From Scheffersomyces stipitis CBS 6054 (taxonomy: Eukaryota > Ascomycota > Pichiomycetes > Serinales > Debaryomycetaceae), in assembly GCF_000209165.1 (NCBI RefSeq), contig NC_009068.1:930001-994000 (forward strand): 64,000 bases of DNA, written 5' to 3'. A program made the translations under genes and the position numbers. Positions 21,724 through 31,886 of the stretch are shown here, in pieces. The notes under the pieces are model-generated. The model made no database searches and had not been told where the DNA came from. It worked only from the letters and a program-made list of their open reading frames with translations. How positions within the stretch are numbered: the stretch's first letter is position 1; each line of letters starts with the position of its first letter.

Positions 21724-22653
21724 ATGACTTTCGGCAGTTTCGAAACCATATGTAACAAAACGGCTATTCCCTTGTGTAGCGTTGTCGGCTCTCTAGACCC
21801 GAACTCTGCCTTCCAAAGAGGAATTCTTCCAGAGTGCTATGCACGTTCTGTAGAATTAGCCAACACCACAATATTCCAACTAGGCAACGCTTTTGTTCAT
21901 TTTGGTAGTCTCATTGTCATTTTGATGATTATCTACAATGTCAGAGCCAAGTACACCGCCATTGGAAGAACAGAGATGTTGTACTTTTTGTACATCTTGA
22001 TAGGCTTGATTGTTAGCTCTCTTATTGTAGACTGTGGAGTTTCTCCACCATCTTCAGAATCGTTTGCTTACTTTGTCAGCGCCCAGATTGGCTTTGCCAG
22101 TGCTGTGTGTATCTGTTTGCTCTACAACGGTATAGTCTGTTTCCAGTTCTGGGAGGATGGCACAAGAAAGTCGATGTGGTTTGTGCGTGTCGTCACTGTA
22201 ATCTGGTTCATCATCAACTTTGTTATTTCGTTGATTACCTTCAAGCACTGGAACACTGCTTTGAACAACAGAAACACCACTGCTTTGTTTGTTGTTACTT
22301 ACATCATCAACGCCATCATCTTGGCGGCCTACGTGGTTTCTCAGGTCATTTTGGTCATCTTTGCCTTGGATTCGTACTGGCCCTTGGGTGCTATTCTGCT
22401 TGGCGTCTTCTTCTTTGTAGCCGGCCAGGTGATCACATACTTGTTCAGTCTCCAGGTTTGCCGTGGAGCTTCTCATTACATTGATGGGCTCTTCTTTGGC
22501 AGTTTATGTAACATCTTTTCCGTCATGATGATCTACAAGTTCTGGGATATGATCACTACCGACGACTTAGAGTTCTCTGTGGCCAACGTGGAGCACGGAG
22601 TCGCTGAGTTTGGCGACGACGAGAAGAGAAACAGTGTCTTCTTCAACAACTAA
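21724..22653 (+). CDS. CHS7: CHS7, chitin synthase export chaperone
   Basis: A 309-residue polytopic membrane protein. It opens with MTFGSFETICNKTAIPLCSVVG and GILPECYARSVELANT, the signature N-terminus of Chs7, followed by about seven hydrophobic segments (starting near residues 55, 85, 120, 155, 190, 215 and 250) and a short acidic cytosolic tail. Chs7 acts in the endoplasmic reticulum, where it lets the chitin synthase Chs3 fold and leave for the plasma membrane, so it controls cell-wall chitin. Length matches the family (about 316 residues in S. cerevisiae). The start is the first ATG, 3 bases after an A/T-rich leader. No neighbour suggests a gene cluster. Confidence 0.95.
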   Translation: MTFGSFETICNKTAIPLCSVVGSLDPNSAFQRGILPECYARSVELANTTIFQLGNAFVHFGSLIVILMIIYNVRAKYTAIGRTEMLYFLYILIGLIVSSLIVDCGVSPPSSESFAYFVSAQIGFASAVCICLLYNGIVCFQFWEDGTRKSMWFVRVVTVIWFIINFVISLITFKHWNTALNNRNTTALFVVTYIINAIILAAYVVSQVILVIFALDSYWPLGAILLGVFFFVAGQVITYLFSLQVCRGASHYIDGLFFGSLCNIFSVMMIYKFWDMITTDDLEFSVANVEHGVAEFGDDEKRNSVFFNN

Positions 22654-24156
22654 TTCATAGCATAGACAAATGTCGAAACAAAGCATATGTTCAGCAGAAA
22701 AATGTTCTAGCATTTATTGGGTGCAATTGTCAAAGATATACGGATATCCTTGCTGTACATCACTAGAGACGTTGAAAAGATGGTTGCGAAATTTTGCACC
22801 CATTTTTGTTCATCCTAGAAATCGTTCCAATCAAGCTGAACTTCCTCTAGTTCTACCACGACTCCATTATCATTATTTACTATTATTTAGAGAATTCAAG
22901 TTATCAAAACTACATGTAAACTGAGCTACTTTTGTGAATTATTGATCTTTGCTATTAGTATTGTCAGAACAGTAATTCTTGTATTCCTTTCAGTGAAGAT
23001 CACATGGCAGTGTAAATCACATTTCGCTCTGAAACAGTTCTGAAGATTTTGCGATGGCACCATATTGGTTTAGTGAGGTCCCTGGTCCGGGAAGGGGTGC
23101 ATCTTACCGACACCTCTCCCTGTAGCAACGGCAGCTGCCGCGAGCTGTCACGACGTTGGGGCAAATCTTACGACTTGTCGCTAATTTCAGGCACCGTTGA
23201 TTGTACAGGCAAAGCTACTCACTACGGGACGTACTAAAATAGAACTAAAGATGAAACAACAACAAACAATTGGGCCCTGGACAGCTCCGTTGGAGACCAC
23301 AGAGCCGTACGTGCTTTTGCAAGAATAGCAGCAGCAAACGCAAAAAAGTTTGTACGACATTCTTGTTCCAATAAACTCGCTGTCTCAGTATTGTAAACTC
23401 GGTAGATATTGTTGTTCTCGCTGTTTTCAAGGTCTTTCGCTGGAGTTTTCTCCCACTAGAACCCTTAAATAGGGAATGGGACCAAGGTTGTAGCACTCTC
23501 CCTGGCCATACGGAATTGTAAGCTCTGTGTATTCTCTAATTTATATCTCGTAGCTTTAACCGGTACCTTTCCTTCTGTCTCACGATCACCGAGGTCTCGC
23601 TATTTGTAACCTTCTCCACTGCTGCCTCGCCGTTGAAGTCTCACTAAGTCTCACCACTATATTCCCCTCTACCGCTAGCTCCACTTCTGTCGCTAATTTA
23701 GGGGCAGTACCGCGAAAATCTTTCAGTAACCGCGCCTGATTTCGACTATGCCTGACCCATTCGGATCCTGCCATTGTCAAATCAATTTGAGCCCAACCAT
23801 CACCATTTATTTGTTTTCCAACAGAAAAGCTCGTGTAGGCCCAGATTCCAGCGATATTCCTCTCAGCGCAGCGGTGCCATCCACACAACGTCGCCACAGA
23901 GTCCAGAACTGCCAATTCTGCTAGAATTGCCTTTTTTGTGATTTTTCTCCATCTTTTGTTTGTCTTTTTCTGATTCGATTGAACAGATCAGAGGAATAAG
24001 ACTCCGTATTGAACACGAGTTCATAACATTGAAATCACATTGTAATATATCGATACGTCCTATTCATAAATCAATTCCAGTTCATATACCATACTCATTT
24101 TCAAATCAGATCTACTGTCATCTACTTGCACTACATCAACATCTCATTATACCACC
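22654..24156. other. Intergenic region CHS7 / RGD1
   Basis: No gene seen. It has two TGTCGCTAA words (23176-23184 and 23698-23706) and C/T-rich stretches on the plus strand close to the RGD1 start. Confidence 0.5.
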
Positions 24157-26037
24157 ATGCCCGAAGACTCAGCTGCTCTTTTAGACCAAAACAACATCCA
24201 GGAGATCCTAAACAGTGACTCGTCGTTGGACATTCTCTTGACTCGTTTGAAGCAGTCCATCACTACAGGCGAAGAGTTTGCTAAATACATAAAGAAGAAA
24301 GCACAGATCGAAGATGAACACTTCACCCAGTTGAAGAAGTTTGCAATGCAGACGAAAGCGAACTTCAAGACCCACCAGGGAAAGTTGAAAAACGATTCTT
24401 TTTCAAATAAATTGGAAGCGATCATTTCTCTAGATGAAAAACTTCACGACGTAGGTAATCCATATGTAAAGGCTCTTACTGTTATGTATGACGAGTTGTC
24501 CTCGTTGATTGCAACAGTATCGAGATCCAGGAAGTTAATCAAAGACGAGGCCAAAAAGAAAGAAAAAGACCTTGGTGATGCTTGTCTTGCTGCCGACAAG
24601 GCTAAGCAGAAATACTACCATTTGTGCGATGACTTGGAGAAGTTAAAGACCAGCGATCCTAACAAAAAGTCATTCTCGTTGAAGAACAAGTCAGTAGAGC
24701 AACAAGAGGACGACTTGCTGAAGAAGGTAGACTCTGCTGACCAGGACTACAAAATGAAGTCTACGGCTTCCAAGAAGTTAAGAGACGAAGTTCTTGTCAT
24801 CCACAGACCCAACAACTCCAAGAAGCTCAAAAACTTGATCTTGGAAATGGATATTGCTATGAATGTTCAATTGCAAAAGTATGCAACATGGGAAGAGAAC
24901 TTGATCATGAATTCTGGTGTCACCATCAGTCCGATCCAGTCCAACAAGCCCTCCATCAAGGCTTTGGCCAATGCTATCGATAACGAGAAGGATCTCTACG
25001 ATTATTTGGTCAGGTCTGAACGATCTGTAGCACCCAATAAGACCTTAATACCCGTGGAGTATGTCTTGCATCCTTCTTTGGCTAAAAACCAAAGAATAAG
25101 CAAACCCTTTCTCAATACCAGTGCTCCAAAGAATAACCACACCAACGTTGCGGCTGCATTCAACTCCAAGAGTCACAGTGGCACACCTCATGCCGCTACT
25201 CCAACCTCCACCAGTCTTCCTCCTCTCCCTATTGAGATAAACAGTAATAATGCTAGCACTGTTCCCAGCTCTAACGGGAACAACAATACTAACGGTAGCG
25301 GATTAGGCGACTCTGGTACTGAAGCCAAGTCACCTAGTTTCTATAGTTCGTTAGATCCAGCATCTCAGTCCAACACTCCTGAACTCAAGGGACCTAAGGT
25401 TCTAAAGACCCAGATATCTCAGCCTACGTTTGGAGTATCAATTGAAGATGTTATCCAGTACGCTGGCCAAGATAACGTGCCCTATGTCGTCAAAAAGTGT
25501 TTCGAAACGATAGAAAGATACGGCCTAGACCTCGAAGGCATCTACAGAACGAGTGGAAACAAAGCTGCTGTGCAGCAGTTGAAGGATTCTATTGATCAAA
25601 ACTTCACCAACTACTTGTTGATTGGAAGCAACATCGATGGAACCAATGTTCATGATGCTGATATTGTCTGTGTAGCTTCGTTGGTGAAGTTGTATTTTGC
25701 TAGTTTGCCAGAGCCTTTGCTTACCAACGAGTACCACCAGTCATTTATTGAAACTGTTAAATCGCTTGACGAAACTTTTATCGCTAAGAAATTGCACCAT
25801 TTGGTGTTCAACTTGCCTGATGGAGCGTACTTCACATTGAGAGCGCTCATCTTTCATTTGAACCGCGTCGCAGAGCACCAGAGCAGTAATAGAATGACTG
25901 CTAAGAGTTTGGCCATTATCTGGGGACCCGTTATATTGAACGACAACAGCATGAACCCACAAGATTTGAGCTACAAGAGTAAAGTCGTGGAGGAGTTGAT
26001 GCTTATTGCCAACGAGATCTTTGATCCCGACGAATAG
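24157..26037 (+). CDS. RGD1: RGD1, F-BAR and RhoGAP protein
   Basis: A 626-residue protein. Residues 1 to about 260 form a charged, coiled-coil F-BAR module (FAKYIKKKAQIEDEHFTQLKKFA, then long Lys/Glu-rich helices). A Ser/Thr/Asn-rich linker spans about 330-415. A RhoGAP domain runs from about 425 to the end, with the arginine finger in LEGIYRTSG (R464) and the closing AIIWGPVIL motif. In S. cerevisiae Rgd1 is a GTPase-activating protein for Rho3 and Rho4 that binds phosphoinositides at growth sites and the bud neck. Domain order and length (666 residues in S. cerevisiae) fit. It is tail-to-tail with the SHG1-like gene, 291 bp apart. Confidence 0.93.
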   Translation: MPEDSAALLDQNNIQEILNSDSSLDILLTRLKQSITTGEEFAKYIKKKAQIEDEHFTQLKKFAMQTKANFKTHQGKLKNDSFSNKLEAIISLDEKLHDVGNPYVKALTVMYDELSSLIATVSRSRKLIKDEAKKKEKDLGDACLAADKAKQKYYHLCDDLEKLKTSDPNKKSFSLKNKSVEQQEDDLLKKVDSADQDYKMKSTASKKLRDEVLVIHRPNNSKKLKNLILEMDIAMNVQLQKYATWEENLIMNSGVTISPIQSNKPSIKALANAIDNEKDLYDYLVRSERSVAPNKTLIPVEYVLHPSLAKNQRISKPFLNTSAPKNNHTNVAAAFNSKSHSGTPHAATPTSTSLPPLPIEINSNNASTVPSSNGNNNTNGSGLGDSGTEAKSPSFYSSLDPASQSNTPELKGPKVLKTQISQPTFGVSIEDVIQYAGQDNVPYVVKKCFETIERYGLDLEGIYRTSGNKAAVQQLKDSIDQNFTNYLLIGSNIDGTNVHDADIVCVASLVKLYFASLPEPLLTNEYHQSFIETVKSLDETFIAKKLHHLVFNLPDGAYFTLRALIFHLNRVAEHQSSNRMTAKSLAIIWGPVILNDNSMNPQDLSYKSKVVEELMLIANEIFDPDE

Positions 26038-26328
26038 TTTGTACTGTTCATTTGTAATTGTACGCTTAATGCCTGATTTCATGTATTTTTTAGACTAATA
26101 CACCCGAGATTCTATATACAATGTAGTGAAGAAATTCAATAAGAGAGTAGTTTGTATTGCACTCTATATACTCCTCTGTTGTCATCTATGCATAACTAGA
26201 GCCTCTCATTATTTTTCTTCGAATCTAAGACTTACCATTGAATTTTAGGAAATACCATAGCCGGAAGACGTTCATCATAGTATTAACCACTGCATGAACT
26301 AAACCTCATCAAATTCTTTATAATAATT

Positions 26329-27132
26329 CTAATACATCATGAATGGAACCAGTTTGTTATCCTCTTCATTGGCATCTCCATTTTCATTCAGATCACGGCC
26401 GTTTCTACCTCCAAAATTGAACCTTGGGGGTTTGGCGATTCTATGAGTATTTGTCAAACTTTTCACTCTAAAGTTATTCTTATAATCCTTCTCCGTAGCA
26501 GACGAAATAGACGAAACGGTATTAGCTGTTTCTTCGGCCTTGAGTCTTTCTTGTTTTTCGCGTTCTTCGTCTGCTTCCTTCCGAAGTTCTTTCTGGTAAT
26601 CCTCGTCACTTATACCCAAGAGAATACGCCTTATGTCCTTCAACTCATCTCTAACCAACTTGTGGAAATCAGGAGAATCGATGATTTTATCCTGGATATC
26701 CTTATCTACAATACTTAAAAGCCCGCTTCCCGCTGGAATCGTCAGTTCAAAGTTGGAATTAGATCCACTACCAGAAGTGGAATTGGATTTGCTAGCCAAA
26801 TGTTCATTGATGATTTCTCCTTGAATAAGTGCTCCCATTTTTCCTTTATTCTTCATAAGAATAGAAGGGTCCTGATTGATTTTGTTCTCTATCATCACCT
26901 TGAGTTTGAGAAGAAGATTGGCGTGCGTTTCTGATTGCTTGAAGTTCTGTAGAAGTTGACGTCGCTGTTTGTCAAACGATCCATTTTTCTTATATATGTT
27001 TGTGAGCTGTTTGGTGTCTATTTTCTTTGGATCCAGATCCAGAGAATCATGTGCCAGGTTCAGATTATGAGAAGAATGTCTATTATGTTTGCTGCTTCTG
27101 AAATCAGAATTTCCAGATATGTTTCGTGACAT
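26329..27132 (-). CDS. SHG1: SHG1/BOD1-like COMPASS subunit
   Basis: A 267-residue, mostly hydrophilic protein. Residues from about 35 to 100 match the BOD1/SHG1 domain: NIYKKNGSFDKQRRQLLQNF, then KQSETHANLLLKLKVMIENKI and a conserved GALIQGEI-like end. Shg1 is a small subunit of the Set1/COMPASS histone H3 lysine-4 methyltransferase in S. cerevisiae (142 residues there). This protein has a longer C-terminus with a Glu/Lys-rich helical stretch (EADEEREKQERLKAEE) and an Arg/Gly/Phe-containing segment. The ATG at 27132 is used; the frame continues only four codons further upstream, without an ATG. Confidence is limited by the short diagnostic domain. Confidence 0.75.
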   Translation of the reverse strand: MSRNISGNSDFRSSKHNRHSSHNLNLAHDSLDLDPKKIDTKQLTNIYKKNGSFDKQRRQLLQNFKQSETHANLLLKLKVMIENKINQDPSILMKNKGKMGALIQGEIINEHLASKSNSTSGSGSNSNFELTIPAGSGLLSIVDKDIQDKIIDSPDFHKLVRDELKDIRRILLGISDEDYQKELRKEADEEREKQERLKAEETANTVSSISSATEKDYKNNFRVKSLTNTHRIAKPPRFNFGGRNGRDLNENGDANEEDNKLVPFMMY

Positions 27133-27625
27133 GACTGATGGCAAATGAACAATAGTATGATAAAGTTTTAGAAATTGTTTGAATGAGTTGTTGGATATCA
27201 GTAAATGATATTTAACTAGTATGAAAGCAGATATGCTATGTTGAGAAGATTATATCCAAATCCGTATGGATAAGACTGCCGTAGTAGTATACTCAGAGTT
27301 ACAGAATATGCTATTCAACCAGACTCTCAATATGGAAACTTTTGAAATAGTGTTTGAGAAGTTTTAACTCCTAGGCTGTATAAGCAGATCTTGACACTGG
27401 TCTATACAAGAAATTGTCTGGATCCAGGGGCCCTAACACTGTCTATATTTTGTATATTCTCAAAATCGCTGCTGCACTGATTCTTACCGAGAATGTCGCG
27501 CTTATCATAACGCTCCATCTCTCGCGAGACATCTCCATAGATAAATCTGCGACATCGATCTACAATTGCAAGACTACTGATTTCTATCTTATCATAATCT
27601 TCTGAATAACACCAAATAATTTAGT
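27133..27625. other. Divergent promoter region SHG1-like / cullin
   Basis: About 490 bp separate two divergent starts, SHG1-like on minus and the cullin on plus. No other feature is recognised. Confidence 0.5.
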
Positions 27626-30148
27626 ATGAGTTCCGATTTGGCCACTATGTTGGATTTCGGAAACTTGGAGGCGTCTTCGTCGTCTTTGTCAACCCGAGAT
27701 GCCGGACCTTCCCATTTGACCCCACAATTCCAGCGCTCCTCAGATAGTCTGGACACAAATACCAGCAACACCCATAAGCGGATAAAACCGAACTTCGAGC
27801 CACCTACTAAACCACAAGTGCTCGAGCTGTTGCAGGTAGCCAAGTCAGCGGCCGAGGAGGTGATTGATCTTGTTTTAGAAGGGAAGCCTTTGAAAAGGAG
27901 CTACTATACCTACTACAAAGACATAGAATCCATCTGCAGATACAAACATGCTGAAAAGTCAAAATTAGCATCACTTGTGTTTGAAAAATTGGACAATGCG
28001 TACAAAGTTGTCAAACAGAAGACTGTGGATTTGGTTTACATGAGAGATCAAGCGCTTGAATCGAATATGGATGTAGACCAAATCCCAGAAACTGATATTT
28101 CTGAGACATCTCGCAATATTAGAGACAATATTTCAGACAGCGAACCCTATAAATGGACTAATGCGTTCTTGGCCATTATCCAAGATTGGAAAGATAAGCT
28201 CAGTCGATTAAGTAAACTTTTTGCCTATTTGGATCGAGGATATTTACTTCCACATGCTACTAAGAAGACAATCTTGGAGTATGGATTAGGTGTATATGTA
28301 GAGGATATACTTGCTAACATGAAAGAAGACAGCAAAAACGAGATATCCGAGTTGGTATTGAAGAGATATCTTCTACAGCTACGATACGATCGTGAATTGG
28401 CTGAACCAGAATATATCTATGCTCAATCTGATTCAGTATCTAATTTAGGATCTGGTTCAGAATCTGTGCTACACATTTATTCTGAGTCTCTGGAGGCTTT
28501 TACGCGTACATTAATGAGGTTGAACTTCAACAACGACTATCTGCTCCACAAGAACCTTTCAGACGACATTGCTGAACATTACCGTAGCATCAGTAGGAAA
28601 TGGCACAACGATCCTGACTATTTGGACAGAGTATGTTCCATTCTCAAAGGCGAAGTAGACTTCTTTCGAGACTGTGGCCAATCACAAGAGTTCCTCGATA
28701 CTCTCTACAAGTCATTGAAGTTTGTGTTGATCTTTTATGACCATTCAGAGATATTTGTCGAGGTATTGCCTGGCTTGTTAGAGAGCGAAAATGGCCCGAG
28801 ACAGCTTCAAACGTTGTACAAGTTCTGTGAGCAGTCGTTGAATGACTTTGCTCTAGATTCTATGCCAATGTTCAGAACCCAATGGGGAGCCTATGTAGAG
28901 AAAAAGGTGATGGAAGTGATAGAAACGTCCAAGACTGCGGGATCTGGGTCCAATGTTCTTTCTTTGCTAGTAGATATTTTTGTCAAGTATGACACTCTTT
29001 CTAACAGTTATTTGGATGAGAAGTTTGAGTTTGAGCTTAGAAACTACTTCAAGAAAGGATTGAACGATAGAACCAACAGTTCGTTCATTGTTTATCAGCT
29101 TTGTAAATATTGCGACTCATACTTCAAAGGACCATCCAAGAAGCTGAGCTTACCTGAGACGTTTGAGGAGTTCAAGAAAAATGTTCTTATCATCTTCAAA
29201 GCCATCGAGAACAAGAGAGATTTTACGGAAATCTACCAGAAGGACCTATCTAAGCGACTTTTGGTAAGTAGGAATACCAACTTCGACCATGAAAAAGAAC
29301 TAGCAGACTCTCTCCTCGAAGTCATTGGCGAAAGTGATGAAAGTGTAGGACTCCAAGTTATGTTCAAAGACTTAAATCAGTCTAAGGATGTTTATTCTCT
29401 GTTGATTGAAAGTACTGGAATTGAATTCAATCCATTGGTGTTGGAAAAGAAGTATTGGCCCGACATTCCGAAGATGGATACAGATATAACGCTTCCTTCC
29501 GAGCTTCAACTTTTGCTAGATCAATTCACCGCTAAATACACGTCGTCAGGTGAAAGATTCAAAAGCCAGAAATTGGACTGGTCCAACTACACATTGCACC
29601 AGCTTTCAATTAATGCAGAGTTTGAAAGTGGAACAAAAGAATTGGTTGTGAATCTACTTCAGGCGGTTGTTATATTGGTGTTTAACGACGTTAACAGCTA
29701 TACTTTTGTCGAGCTTCAGCAATTGACTGGTATGGAACCCAAACTTCTTAAACGAGTCTTGGGATCCGTTTCTTCAGAGAAGTACGCGATTCTTTCGCGA
29801 GATGGGGATATCTATCTGTTCAATTCCAAATTCACAGATAAGTCGTCCCGAATCAAGATTCCACTTTCAAAAGATAAGGATTCGATGAAGATCTCCGCTT
29901 CTGTATCTGAGCTGGATACAAATCGCATTATTCTGCGAAACAGAACAGACGAGCTCAAGGGTGCCATTGTAAAGGTTATGAAGGAGTTCAAGCAGTTGAG
30001 TGTCACAGAGTTGTTGAACAAGGCCATCGAAGGAGTGGAAAAGAGAGGACCAGTTACTTTGACTGAATTGAAGAAGAATATCGATGATTTGGTGGACAGC
30101 GAGTATTTACGCAGAGTCGACAGGGAAACGTTGGCATACATACCGTGA
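27626..30148 (+). CDS. Cullin, CUL4/RTT101-like ubiquitin-ligase scaffold
   Basis: An 840-residue cullin. The N-terminal cullin repeats (about 60-420) are followed by the cullin-homology domain, recognisable by DFTEIYQKDLSKRLL, LQVMFKDLNQSKDV, YWP and the YTLHQLSINAEFESGTKELVVNLLQAVVILVFND block. The C-terminal winged-helix domain has the neddylation-type motif IVKVMK, with the acceptor-position lysine at 786. The segment from ILVFND to the neddylation site resembles animal CUL4, and the length is close to S. cerevisiae Rtt101 (842), so this is probably the Rtt101/Cul4-type ligase, linked in S. cerevisiae to replication-fork progression and histone H3 ubiquitination. CDC53 and CUL3 are the alternatives. 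The last residues (RETLAYIP) diverge from the usual Y(x)YVA ending. Confidence 0.85.
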   Translation: MSSDLATMLDFGNLEASSSSLSTRDAGPSHLTPQFQRSSDSLDTNTSNTHKRIKPNFEPPTKPQVLELLQVAKSAAEEVIDLVLEGKPLKRSYYTYYKDIESICRYKHAEKSKLASLVFEKLDNAYKVVKQKTVDLVYMRDQALESNMDVDQIPETDISETSRNIRDNISDSEPYKWTNAFLAIIQDWKDKLSRLSKLFAYLDRGYLLPHATKKTILEYGLGVYVEDILANMKEDSKNEISELVLKRYLLQLRYDRELAEPEYIYAQSDSVSNLGSGSESVLHIYSESLEAFTRTLMRLNFNNDYLLHKNLSDDIAEHYRSISRKWHNDPDYLDRVCSILKGEVDFFRDCGQSQEFLDTLYKSLKFVLIFYDHSEIFVEVLPGLLESENGPRQLQTLYKFCEQSLNDFALDSMPMFRTQWGAYVEKKVMEVIETSKTAGSGSNVLSLLVDIFVKYDTLSNSYLDEKFEFELRNYFKKGLNDRTNSSFIVYQLCKYCDSYFKGPSKKLSLPETFEEFKKNVLIIFKAIENKRDFTEIYQKDLSKRLLVSRNTNFDHEKELADSLLEVIGESDESVGLQVMFKDLNQSKDVYSLLIESTGIEFNPLVLEKKYWPDIPKMDTDITLPSELQLLLDQFTAKYTSSGERFKSQKLDWSNYTLHQLSINAEFESGTKELVVNLLQAVVILVFNDVNSYTFVELQQLTGMEPKLLKRVLGSVSSEKYAILSRDGDIYLFNSKFTDKSSRIKIPLSKDKDSMKISASVSELDTNRIILRNRTDELKGAIVKVMKEFKQLSVTELLNKAIEGVEKRGPVTLTELKKNIDDLVDSEYLRRVDRETLAYIP

Positions 30149-30437
30149 TACAGATGAATATAATGAAGCTTTATAAGACGAAAAGATATAAATATAGTGC
30201 AAAGATACTAGAATGGCATAAAGAACTTAGGAGAGCTCAAGCTCAAAAGAGCTATTCTATAGGCAACGTGAACTTCAAGAGTGAAAATCTACAATTTGAT
30301 ATCTTGTATCATTACAAATGAGTACATCTTCATCTCTAATATTATGTTTATTAATAAATGACCATGACGACACATAATGACAAAATTGTACAACTAAGCA
30401 ACTGCTTATTGAACCATATGAATCTTTTATGACTCAC

Positions 30438-30788
30438 TTACAATGGGATGTCTTCTGGGTCTGGGTTGTAGATCCAGTGGTTACCAAAGACTGGAATCTT
30501 TTGGTAGAAAACCTTTTGGAACAATGGCCAGCCTTCAGTAAAGACAGCAACACCGGCACCGGCAGCACCACCCCAGAGGATTAAGTCTGGAACGTAGGCT
30601 CTGACGTTTTGAGCATTGAAGCCGGCAAACGACTTAATAGACTTGTAGACTGGACCTCTAATGTACTGAGAAAGTTAGTATGATGATTTGTGAAAAATAT
30701 TGGTCATTTTGAAGAGCTGAAAATTTGGCTGAACAAATCTGCCACTTCATTATTCCTATTTGACATCGTCTTTACTTACAGAAACCAT
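30438..30788 (-). CDS. QCR10: QCR10, complex III subunit, two exons
   Basis: Exon 1 is 30780-30788 (only ATG GTT TCT) and exon 2 is 30438-30665; joined they encode 78 residues. The protein has a single membrane span around LILWGGAAGAGVAVF, followed by TEGWPLFQKVFYQKIPVFG. This matches S. cerevisiae Qcr10 (77 residues; [31 protein letters not shown]). Qcr10 is a small peripheral subunit of ubiquinol-cytochrome c reductase in the mitochondrial inner membrane. Neither exon is long enough to be found by a simple frame search. Two CACGTG boxes lie upstream (30902-30911 and 31085-31092). Neighbours ACP1 and MRPS12 are also mitochondrial. Confidence 0.93.
30666..30779 (-). other. Spliceosomal intron of QCR10
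   Basis: On the minus strand it begins GTAAGT (30779-30774) after codon 3 and ends TACTAACTTTCTCAG (down to 30666), placing the branch site 8 bases before the acceptor; length is 114 nt, phase 0. Confidence 0.93.
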
Positions 30789-30901
30789 CTTGAATACGTT
30801 TATGGAGAAAGGTGAATCAGTCGGATGGTTTGCAGATATATTTTTCAATGCTCACTTATAATACAAAGGACATTTTCGAAACGCTCATTGGTTCAAGTCT
30901 G

Positions 30902-31092
30902 ATCACGTGATTACATAGTTAATGAAGCTGAGTAGATATAGAAGTCAGGGTTGGAAGGAGAGTGGTATGAGGACTGGTTATATTCTGGTCGTGTTTGAAA
31001 ACTGACTACATATGAGATTGTCACTTTTATGGAAAGAGGTCTGCTTCAATTGGCAGAAATGGCCCCAGAATAATCTGGAGAAATTCACGTGA
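30902..31092. promoter_or_regulatory. Two CACGTG (Cbf1-type) boxes upstream of QCR10
   Basis: ATCACGTGAT is a perfect 10-bp palindrome at 30902-30911, about 115 bp upstream of the QCR10 ATG; TCACGTGA occurs again at 31085-31092. TCACGTGA is the Cbf1 consensus, and in Candida albicans Cbf1 is linked to sulfur metabolism and respiration genes. Binding here is inferred. Confidence 0.5.
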
Positions 31093-31499
31093 CTTATACC
31101 GAATTAATGTATCGCCAATGTAACTTCAAAAGCCTTACAGGAAGAAGCGGAAGTCTACAAAAAGATTAGCAACGGTGTATATATTGATATTACTAAAGAT
31201 TGAAATTCATTTGTTAAGTGATAATGGTATTCTAATCTGCAACTTTACAGTTAAATAGCTATCGTGTATTGGTGTATGAAGATGAAGAACAGTAGAAGGA
31301 AATAGTAAAAATACAGACAAGACAGGTATAATAGGGTCAAATATTCAATGATTGCTGTACCCATTGCTGGTTTGCTGATGAAGACGTGTTGTCAATGATT
31401 TTTGTCATTTTTATAATCTATCTTACCATTTCAGTCATTTCTGTTCAAAGGAAATGGAATATGCAGTGAAAAATCGTCAAAAAAGACCCGGTTTCTCGA

Positions 31500-31886
31500 C
31501 TAGACAGAGTCTTCTTGTGAGAGAACATAGTCGATAGTCTGACCAACGGTTTTCAAGCTGTCAGCCTCGTTATCTGGGATTTGGATGTTGAATTCATGTT
31601 CGAGTTCCATGACAACTTCAACAACATCAAGTGAATCCAAACCCAAATCTTGTACATAAGACGATTCTTCGGTGATTTCCTTGGAGGCATCGACCTTGTC
31701 GTAGCCTTCCAACAATTCCAATATTCTTTCCTTGGCCAACTCTCTGGTCAAAGGTGGGAAGCCAGAATAGTTTCTCACAAAAAGTGGTTGGCTCAAAGCT
31801 ACGACATTTTGGACAAGTGGCTTTCTGGTGACAGAGCTCGAAATTAAAGGAGCTCTCAAGTTTCTCAACAAGGATGTTCTAAACAT
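31500..31886 (-). CDS. ACP1: ACP1, mitochondrial acyl carrier protein
   Basis: A 128-residue protein with an Arg/Ser-rich, acid-free N-terminus (MFRTSLLRNLRAPLISSSVTRK) typical of a mitochondrial presequence. The mature acyl carrier domain has GLDSLDVVEVVMELEHEFNIQIPD. S85 in DSL is the 4'-phosphopantetheine attachment site. Acp1 carries acyl chains in mitochondrial type II fatty-acid synthesis (octanoate for lipoate), and the protein also supports iron-sulfur cluster assembly and complex I. The ATG at 31886 is chosen; the open frame upstream begins without ATG and lacks presequence character. It is divergent from MRPS12, starts 261 bp apart. Confidence 0.95.
   Translation of the reverse strand: MFRTSLLRNLRAPLISSSVTRKPLVQNVVALSQPLFVRNYSGFPPLTRELAKERILELLEGYDKVDASKEITEESSYVQDLGLDSLDVVEVVMELEHEFNIQIPDNEADSLKTVGQTIDYVLSQEDSV

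Noticed and set aside
31353..31403. Short plus-strand frame MIAVPIAGLLMKTCCQ
   Set aside because: Looks like the start of a small mitochondrial protein, but it stops after 16 codons and no convincing donor site follows.
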